Source: Candidatus Competibacteraceae bacterium | GTDB taxonomy: Bacteria; Pseudomonadota; Gammaproteobacteria; Competibacterales; Competibacteraceae | Assembly (NCBI GenBank): GCA_003989085.1 | Contig: RXIV01000003.1 | Coordinates: forward strand, 124,001 to 188,000 | Length of the DNA: 64,000 nucleotides | Direction of reading: 5' to 3' | In this document: piece by piece, positions 58,645-64,000 of the stretch | How the letters are laid out: the number at the start of each line of letters is the position of its first letter | How positions within the stretch are numbered: position 1 is the first letter of the stretch | Notes under the pieces: model-generated | The model's input: the letters and a program-made list of their open reading frames with translations, nothing else | Database searches by the model: none | Told to the model about the DNA's origin: nothing | Program-made: the position numbers and the translations under genes

Positions 58645-59367
58645 TTATTGGGTAACCGCCTCGATTTCCATCCGTAGTTCTTCCTTACCGTTTTTTTCCT
58701 GGGCAATCCGCACCAGCAGAAAGCGCTGGTCGGGGGCGACCCAGAACGTGGTCATCCGGGTTTTACCGGGCGTGTACTGGTTGATGCGGATGGTGCGCAA
58801 CTCGCCGAGAGGGGTATTCAGAATTTCCTCGCCCTGATTGCGAATTTGATAGGTCTTGATCTCGGTCCTGTCGATCAAACGGTATTGCGGAGGAACCTGG
58901 CCGTGCTGCAAATCGCCCATCACCAGCAGTTGCAGACTGAGCGGATCGACGATCCCGGGCGTCAGCGGCAAGGTGGCCTGATCGGCGTTGTAACGCGCCT
59001 CCACCTGACCGGCCGGCCAGTCAAAGCGCAACTGCATATGACTGGATTTCTTGCCGGTGTTCAGTTGGCGTTCGTACTGAAGCGGCCGGATCTTGCCCTC
59101 GTGGATTTCACCGCTGGCCTGCTCCTGGATGCGGCCGGACGCCAGCAGCGCCACCAGGCCGTTGGGACGGACATCGGAACTCATCCGGTATCCGTTCGGC
59201 CCGGCTGCGCTCAGGGTAACGACCGCTTCGCCTACTGAAAATCCAGAGGCGTACACCGCATAGCGGGCCTGAAAAGGCGCGATGGGCAAACCCTCAGCGG
59301 CGGTGGCCAGCGCCCCAAACAGCAGAGAACCTGCAAGTGAAAGGGTGTGGCGGAGCAGAAAGTTCAT
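58645..59367 (-). CDS. DUF3108 family exported protein
   Basis: The 240-residue protein starts with a signal peptide (NFLLRHTLSLAGSLLFGALA, cleavage probably after ATA-A near 25). The mature part shows DUF3108 features: FQARYAVYASGFSVGEAVV, then RMSSDVRPNGLVALLASGRI and the closing FWVAPDQRFLLVRIAQEKN. It is likely periplasmic, and the family has no established function. The start is the ATG at 59367 with GAGGA about ten bases upstream. It lies 21 bases after the prmC stop, so it is probably co-transcribed with prmC and possibly the HIT gene. Confidence 0.9.
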   Translation of the reverse strand: MNFLLRHTLSLAGSLLFGALATAAEGLPIAPFQARYAVYASGFSVGEAVVTLSAAGPNGYRMSSDVRPNGLVALLASGRIQEQASGEIHEGKIRPLQYERQLNTGKKSSHMQLRFDWPAGQVEARYNADQATLPLTPGIVDPLSLQLLVMGDLQHGQVPPQYRLIDRTEIKTYQIRNQGEEILNTPLGELRTIRINQYTPGKTRMTTFWVAPDQRFLLVRIAQEKNGKEELRMEIEAVTQ

Positions 59368-59388
59368 GGGCAAGGCGTCCTCGTGGGT

Positions 59389-60258
59389 TCAGGAAAGGCG
59401 ATAGCGTCCACTACTGGCTCGGCTCAGGCCAGCAGTGTCCTGATGATCGGTCACTTCGATAAAGCCGCGTTTTCGCAACAGCGCTGGAACCGCTTCGCCT
59501 TGATCATAACCGTGTTCCAGCATCAGCCAGCCACCCGGCTTCAGATAATCCGGCGCTTGGACGATGATGGTCCGCAAGGCATCCAGGCCGTCGGGACCGG
59601 AAATCAACGCGGTGGGCGGTTCAAAGCGCAACGCGCCTTGTCGCCAACCGGAATCGGCAGCGGCGACATAGGGCGGGTTGGCGACGATCAGGTCGAAGCA
59701 TTCTCCGGTCAGCGGGGCGCACCAGTCGCCGAGACGGAGCTCGATCTTCGCAAGATTCAAGCGCTGGGCGTTGCGCTGGGCTACGGCTAACGCGGCCTGG
59801 CTTTGGTCGGTGGCGACGATCCGCGCCTGAGGCCGCTCCAACGCCAGCGCCAGCGCAATCGCACCACTGCCCGTGCCGAGATCGGCGATGATCACGGCCT
59901 CATCCGCCGGCAATCGCGCCAACGCCAATTCCACCAGCAGCTCAGTTTCCGGGCGGGGGATCAAGGTGTCGGGCGTCACGGCCAGTTCCAGTGACCAGAA
60001 CTCGCGCCGACCCAGCAGATACGCAACCGGTTCACCCTTCAGGCGGCGCTCCAGCCAGGCGCCAAAGCAGGCCATCGCTTCCGGTCCCGGCATTCGTTCC
60101 GGCCAAGCGTGTAAATAGCTGCGGGACCGGCCCAACGCCGCCGCTAATAACACTTCTGCGTCCAGTTGGGCGCTATCGCTATGACCATTAAGCTGCTGGC
60201 TTGCGGTAAGCAACAGCGCGTGGATCGTGAATGCAGGGTCAGCTTGGGCGGCAGCCAT
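59389..60258 (-). CDS. prmC: Release factor glutamine methyltransferase PrmC (HemK)
   Basis: The 289-residue enzyme methylates the GGQ glutamine of release factors 1 and 2. The N-terminal helical domain precedes a Rossmann methyltransferase: LIPRPETELLVE, then IADLGTGSGAIALALA (SAM site) and the catalytic IVANPPYVAAAD. I chose the ATG at 60258, eight bases after GGAGAG; a longer frame reaches 60336. prfA is not adjacent, unlike in many Gammaproteobacteria. Confidence 0.95.
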   Translation of the reverse strand: MAAAQADPAFTIHALLLTASQQLNGHSDSAQLDAEVLLAAALGRSRSYLHAWPERMPGPEAMACFGAWLERRLKGEPVAYLLGRREFWSLELAVTPDTLIPRPETELLVELALARLPADEAVIIADLGTGSGAIALALALERPQARIVATDQSQAALAVAQRNAQRLNLAKIELRLGDWCAPLTGECFDLIVANPPYVAAADSGWRQGALRFEPPTALISGPDGLDALRTIIVQAPDYLKPGGWLMLEHGYDQGEAVPALLRKRGFIEVTDHQDTAGLSRASSGRYRLS

Positions 60259-60376
60259 CGGCAACTCTCCTGAATGAGTGGGCCGTCGGCATTGTGCCAT
60301 TTTGGCAATAAGCGGTTCTATGCCGGTCGCTCGCACGGGTGGCGTTCTGCTGCTCCAACCATAAACTTAATAGGGA

Positions 60377-60382
60377 TATAAT
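60377..60382 (+). promoter_or_regulatory. Candidate -10 box upstream of the 131-aa gene
   Basis: A perfect TATAAT stands in an AT-rich stretch (60361-60392) about 60 bp before the 60443 gene. I could not find a matching -35 at 16-18 bp, so an activator or extended element would be needed. Confidence 0.3.
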
Positions 60383-60442
60383 AAGATGTACTCGTCAAGC
60401 CGGGCTTTTCCATGACACAACGTCAATTCAAGGAGAACGCTC

Positions 60443-60838
60443 ATGGCCGGTATTTTGCAATCAGTACACGACGCGCTGTTCGGCGGAAAACCGAATCGAT
60501 GGAACCAAAAACAGTGGGATAACTTTTGCGAAAGTTATGCCCAAATGGAAAAGGGTGTGTTTTCCCTGACCGATTTCATCCCTCCAACCAGCTTGCCCGC
60601 CCTTGCTTCCACCTTAATTAAGCTAAGCTTAAAGAGCCTCGTCAAAGGTGGAAATCGAGCCTTGTTCGCCGGCTACGTTGATCTGTTTAATCGACAATAT
60701 AGCGAAGGCGCGAAGACCCGCGATCTTTACGAGAGCTACTCGGTCAAGATGACGGCTCTTGGCTATAGCTATGACGAGGTTTTTGTTATCACTCTAATAC
60801 TCCATGATTGTGTTTTTCCAGGGATGCGCCGCGATTAA
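60443..60838 (+). CDS. Unrecognised 131-aa protein
   Basis: I do not recognise this family. AAGGAGAAC precedes the ATG at 60443, and the codon use looks coding. The protein is soluble, with aromatic-rich ends (WNQKQWDNFCESYAQMEKG; GYSYDEVFVITLILHDCVF) and a Lys-rich amphipathic middle (LIKLSLKSLVKGGNR). No signal peptide or clear membrane helix is seen. A strong terminator-like hairpin (60871-60914) follows, separating it from the DUF4139-type pair. Its function and any tie to that pair are unknown. Confidence 0.75.
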   Translation: MAGILQSVHDALFGGKPNRWNQKQWDNFCESYAQMEKGVFSLTDFIPPTSLPALASTLIKLSLKSLVKGGNRALFAGYVDLFNRQYSEGAKTRDLYESYSVKMTALGYSYDEVFVITLILHDCVFPGMRRD

Positions 60839-60870
60839 TTGCATCAGTCTCAATGCAGATCAGCTCTTTC

Positions 60871-60914
60871 ATCTGATTCCTGCCTGCCTATGGCAGGAAC
60901 CAGATGTTTATTTT
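60871..60914 (+). terminator. Rho-independent terminator after the 131-aa gene, possibly an attenuator for the DUF4139 pair
   Basis: ATCTGATTCCTGCC (60871-60884) pairs with GGCAGGAACCAGAT (60892-60905), 13 of 14 bases, loop of seven, followed by GTTTATTTT. It ends just before the GGAGG of the next gene, so read-through would place the hairpin in that gene's 5' leader. Confidence 0.78.
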
Positions 60915-60930
60915 CTGGAGGTAAATTCTG

Positions 60931-62121
60931 ATGAACTGGACCCGCCTGCTGTATCCGCTTAGCGTTCTGCTAGTGCTTGGCGTCGCGCCGTTCGATGCTC
61001 TGGCCCGCATCAAACTCACGACCTTGCCGGTGCGCGAACGGGTAGAAATCCACTTGGATCATGCCCAACTTGCTCTGGTTGAAGAAGAGCGCATTGTACC
61101 ACTGGTCAAGGGCGTCAATCAGGTGGATTTCTCTTGGGCTAATACCCGGATTGATCCGGACACGCTGGTGTTTCGCATTCTCCCGCCACCTGCTGATCAA
61201 CCACTGGACGCCAAGGTGCTCTCAGTGAGTTATCCGCCCAATGAGAATGCGCTGATTTGGTCGGTTACAGCTAATGCATCGGGCACAGCGCGAGTGCGAA
61301 TTAGCTATGTTCTAGGCGGATTAGGTAAGGATTTTCATTATCGTGCCACTGCCAATCATGATGAAAAAATCCTGAGTCTAGCGCAATACATACGGGTTAA
61401 TAATAACGCCAATGAAACCTATGAGATGGCGAAATTTGAGACGGGAATTGGTGGTTTATGGTTTGATAAATCACTTGGCCTGAGCGAAACAAAGGAAGTG
61501 CAACTCAATAGCTTCACTGCTGTGCCGGTGCGTAAGACCTACAGCAGCGATCCACAGAAATTCGGCTATCTTGATCGCGCCCAAGATAAACTTAATGTAC
61601 CGATGCACTATGTAATCAAAAATGCCGGAGGCAGTTTAGGCAAAGCGCCATTGCCCGCTGGCAAGTCCCGCATTTTTCAAGATGATGGCAAAGGCGGCGT
61701 TGCCTTTCTTGGCGAGGATCGCGGCGAGTTTACTCTCCCCGATGATGAATTGACCCTGTATCTTGGCCTGGCCCGTGATATTGCAGTGCGCCGCACTGTG
61801 GATCGCAATGAGCGGCAGCGGATTGCCGGCAATCTTTACCGCTATGACGTGACCCTGAAATATGAGATCGAAAATTTCAAGGACACCCCGGTCACTCTGG
61901 ACCTGACTGAAAGTGTCCGCCAGATTCGCGATCAGATTCGTGGTGATAATGGCCGTGATCCGGAATGGCAATTAGGTGACGGCAGTCTGCGTAACCCCGA
62001 TCCGGAAAAAAGCGATGGGGATAAATTGCTGTTTCACGTCGATCTGCCCGCCCGCGCCGCTGATGGTCAGGCTAAAAAGCAGATACAAACCCTGCGGCTG
62101 ACGCTAAATAATGAGTGGTGA
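60931..62121 (+). CDS. Exported DUF4139-type protein, first of a tandem pair
   Basis: The 396-residue protein has a signal peptide (LLYPLSVLLVLGVAPFDALA, cleavage near 25). The mature part resembles its downstream neighbour: both share a VxLVKGVNQVDFSWANTRIDP-like block near residue 55-70 and a C-terminal DUF4139 beta-rich segment (NLYRYDVTLKYEIENFKDT, then VTLDLTESV). DUF4139 proteins are poorly characterised exported or surface proteins, some called mucoidy-inhibitor-like. TGGAGG lies just before the ATG. It overlaps the frame of the next gene's first possible start. Confidence 0.82.
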   Translation: MNWTRLLYPLSVLLVLGVAPFDALARIKLTTLPVRERVEIHLDHAQLALVEEERIVPLVKGVNQVDFSWANTRIDPDTLVFRILPPPADQPLDAKVLSVSYPPNENALIWSVTANASGTARVRISYVLGGLGKDFHYRATANHDEKILSLAQYIRVNNNANETYEMAKFETGIGGLWFDKSLGLSETKEVQLNSFTAVPVRKTYSSDPQKFGYLDRAQDKLNVPMHYVIKNAGGSLGKAPLPAGKSRIFQDDGKGGVAFLGEDRGEFTLPDDELTLYLGLARDIAVRRTVDRNERQRIAGNLYRYDVTLKYEIENFKDTPVTLDLTESVRQIRDQIRGDNGRDPEWQLGDGSLRNPDPEKSDGDKLLFHVDLPARAADGQAKKQIQTLRLTLNNEW

Positions 62122-62125
62122 AACC

Positions 62126-63571
62126 ATGACTATTAACCGGATGATCCATTGGCTTTTCCTGTTTAGCCTACTGCTGCCTTTCACAGCAATTTCTAGTAAT
62201 ATTGATCTCGCTACTGTTCCCGAACGGCGAACCGTGCAACTGACCATCTACAACTCCGAAGATTTGACCTTGGTGCGAGAAAGTCGGGTAGTCACTTTCA
62301 AGCAAGGTGTCAATCCCCTGCAATTCTCTTGGGCTAATACCCTCATTGATCCAACCTCAGTTGAACTCCACTTTCGTGAACCGAAAACCGGCCTTGAAAT
62401 ACTGGATACGACCTTCCCGCATGACAAGCCACAAACCCTGTACTGGAATGTGCAAAGCGACGCCAATCGTGAGGCGATAATCGAGATCAGCTATTTTACT
62501 TCGGGCATCAGTTGGGCGGCGGATTATCTGGCGATAGCGGATGCGGATGAGAAAAGTCTGCGGCTGGAGAGCTTCGTGCGGGTGACAAATAATTCCGGCG
62601 AGGATTACGAAAATGCTCAAGTGCGATTAGTCGTTGGTACTATCAACCTTGTCGAAAAGATTGCAGAACTGGCGAAGCTGCCGGTCGGGCGTGTAAAAGA
62701 TGAGCTTAGGAAAGGCGATCATCGGGAACTCCGTCAGCAAGCCGCCCGTAAGATAATGGCCGCTCCTGCTCCCGCATCAGTGGCGATGATGGATATGGCG
62801 GCGGGGTCGATGCAGGAAATGGATGCGCCTAAAGAAATCATTAAGGAAGGGCTGAGCGAGTATTTCATCTACACCATTGAAGGAACAGAAACTGTGCCCA
62901 ATGGTTGGGCTAAGCGGCTCCGCAGTTTCGAGATAGATGGTGTGCCGATGACCATTCAATACCGCTACCGACCACGGGAATACGGTGACCAACTGGTGCG
63001 GCTGTATCTGCTGAAAAATGATACCGCTTCCAAATTGGGAACCACGCCATTGCCAGATGGCACATTACGAGTATTCCGTGCTAATGGCAGCGATGGCTTG
63101 AATTATCTGGCGACGCAATCGCTCAAATACATTCCTGTTGGCGATAAGATTGAATTGAATCTGGGCGCTGATCCCTCAGTGATTTTTGAATTAATCAAGC
63201 GCAAGGTATCTCGTGATAATCTGTGGTTTCAGATCAAGGGTGGTAACCTGTACCGTAAACTGGGTGAGGATGGTATGAGGCTGGAACTGGATAGCCAAGT
63301 GGCTGGTTGGGACGAGCACACCATTTACCAGCAGAAAATTCGTAATTACTCTACCCAGCCGATCAGTGTGCAAATCCGCCGCGAAATTCCGGGTGATGTG
63401 GTATTTCGCAGTCGGCTCAATCCGACACTGCATGATTTCCAGACGGTACAATTTGAAACCGAGATTGCTGCGGGCGGCAAAGCTGAACTGGACTACGAAT
63501 TGATTAGCCGGCAAGGCTATAACCAGAAGCAGAACCGCGTGGAATTGCAGAGTGGGGAGGTGGGACGTTGA
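62126..63571 (+). CDS. Exported DUF4139 domain protein, second of the pair
   Basis: About 481 residues. A signal peptide (MIHWLFLFSLLLPFTAISS) precedes an N-terminal domain with FKQGVNPLQFSWANTLIDP, nearly the same block as in the preceding gene. The diagnostic DUF4139 segment is FTSGISWAADYLAIADADEK and FVRVTNNSGEDYENAQV, followed by an Ala/Met-rich linker and a C-terminal beta-rich half. I chose the ATG at 62126, four bases after the previous stop; an overlapping ATG at 62111 is in frame. The pair look like diverged duplicates, probably acting together at the cell envelope. Confidence 0.87.
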   Translation: MTINRMIHWLFLFSLLLPFTAISSNIDLATVPERRTVQLTIYNSEDLTLVRESRVVTFKQGVNPLQFSWANTLIDPTSVELHFREPKTGLEILDTTFPHDKPQTLYWNVQSDANREAIIEISYFTSGISWAADYLAIADADEKSLRLESFVRVTNNSGEDYENAQVRLVVGTINLVEKIAELAKLPVGRVKDELRKGDHRELRQQAARKIMAAPAPASVAMMDMAAGSMQEMDAPKEIIKEGLSEYFIYTIEGTETVPNGWAKRLRSFEIDGVPMTIQYRYRPREYGDQLVRLYLLKNDTASKLGTTPLPDGTLRVFRANGSDGLNYLATQSLKYIPVGDKIELNLGADPSVIFELIKRKVSRDNLWFQIKGGNLYRKLGEDGMRLELDSQVAGWDEHTIYQQKIRNYSTQPISVQIRREIPGDVVFRSRLNPTLHDFQTVQFETEIAAGGKAELDYELISRQGYNQKQNRVELQSGEVGR

Positions 63572-63689
63572 GACTGCCTTTATCTACGGAAGATATGGAA
63601 AACATGGAAAGCCCTCGTACAGGCTGACGCCATCGTGCGTGTTCGGGTTGTCCCGCACCAGCGGTATCCCCAAGCCAGCGAGGATCAAG

Positions 63690-63863
63690 GGAAGCCGGTA
63701 TGCCGCCGAGGAACGCGAAGCCCAGTTGAACCGTTTGGGCGATGTGCTACAAGTGATGGAGAAGCACATCGACTTCAAAGGGCTGGCCACCGAGATTGAC
63801 CAAGCATTCTCTTCAAGAAACAGCATCCCACAACCGAGGATTGACGACACGCGAGCGCCCTAA
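63690..63863 (+). pseudogene. Probable transposase N-terminal remnant
   Basis: Within an open frame from 63552, the segment EREAQLNRLGDVLQVMEKHIDF resembles the opening of IS5-group transposases (a leader of the type REAxLxxLGDPLxxLxxxIDF), and it stops at 63863 with no DDE domain. The preceding bases of the frame show no recognisable protein. The 63572-63923 gap otherwise holds nothing I can name. Confidence 0.42.
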
Positions 63864-63923
63864 CCCACTACAATTCGAGTCGGAATAAAAATTCTTTGAG
63901 AAACAGTATAAGGTCCGAACAAC

Positions 63924-64000
63924 ATGGCCACCGCTGAAGTCATCCACCGCTACCAGGAATTCACCGCACCCTCTGGTGAAAGCGACGCCTATCTGTTGGA
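63924..64000 (+). CDS. Start of an unidentified gene cut by the right edge
   Basis: An ATG at 63924, with AAGGT 10-14 bases upstream, opens a frame of 25 codons to the edge (MATAEVIHRYQEFTAP...). Too little is present to name a family. Confidence 0.5.
   Translation, partial: MATAEVIHRYQEFTAPSGESDAYLL

Overview
The window is GC-rich chromosomal DNA from a proteobacterium, most likely a gammaproteobacterium. The evidence is gene content and order: yicC / rph-rdgB / hemW, holC-pepA next to lptF-lptG, an AcrB-type pump, an E. coli-type asd and a large-subunit gltB followed by gltD. A Competibacter-like lineage would fit a chromosome carrying both a type VI secretion cluster and a HoxFUYH hydrogenase, but that is inference; no rRNA or other phylogenetic marker is present. 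I saw no tRNA, rRNA or CRISPR array.

Layout. (1) 1-10109: part of a type VI secretion system (T6SS). A truncated FHA protein (tagH) and an unrecognised 129-aa gene point left; tssA-tssB-tssC-hcp-tagJ-tssE-tssF-tssG run right. The baseplate/membrane genes tssJKLM, tssH and vgrG are not in view. A -24/-12 (sigma-54 type) promoter candidate precedes hcp and a hairpin follows it. (2) 10255-14912: hoxFUYH, a complete NAD-linked [NiFe] hydrogenase core without maturation genes. (3) 15060-20973: gltBD, ammonia assimilation. (4) 21180-30000: a degenerate EAL-HDOD protein, a CheZ-like small protein, and four glycosyltransferases. (5) 30004-33330: hemH, dtd, pip and a HAD hydrolase. (6) 33516-41100: a type I restriction-modification locus that is visibly eroded and invaded. 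It holds a phage-like micro-ORF remnant, hsdR, a broken zeta-toxin-like fragment, hsdS, a DUF559 nuclease module and an hsdM whose 5' end is frameshifted. (7) 41300-50061: housekeeping genes yicC, rph, rdgB, an unknown two-repeat protein, hemW, holC, pepA, lptF and lptG. (8) 50164-60258: an RND pump without its adaptor, lrgAB, a GST, asd, trkH, a HIT protein, a DUF3108 protein and prmC. (9) 60443-64000: an unknown gene, a pair of DUF4139-type exported paralogues, a transposase remnant and the first codons of another gene.

The most striking structure is in region 6. A 446-bp segment carrying a DUF559 (Vsr-like) endonuclease gene sits exactly at the hsdM/hsdS junction. It has GC-rich inverted repeats near both ends and is flanked by a perfect 13-bp direct repeat (GTTGGGAGTATGA on the coding strand). 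Removing the segment and one repeat copy restores a classical ATGA overlap between the hsdM stop and the hsdS start. This looks like a self-contained mobile nuclease cassette that duplicated its target and so spared both host genes. Secondary leads are the CheZ-like DxxxQ protein, the dyad-flanked hcp promoter and the decayed toxin and phage fragments around hsdR.
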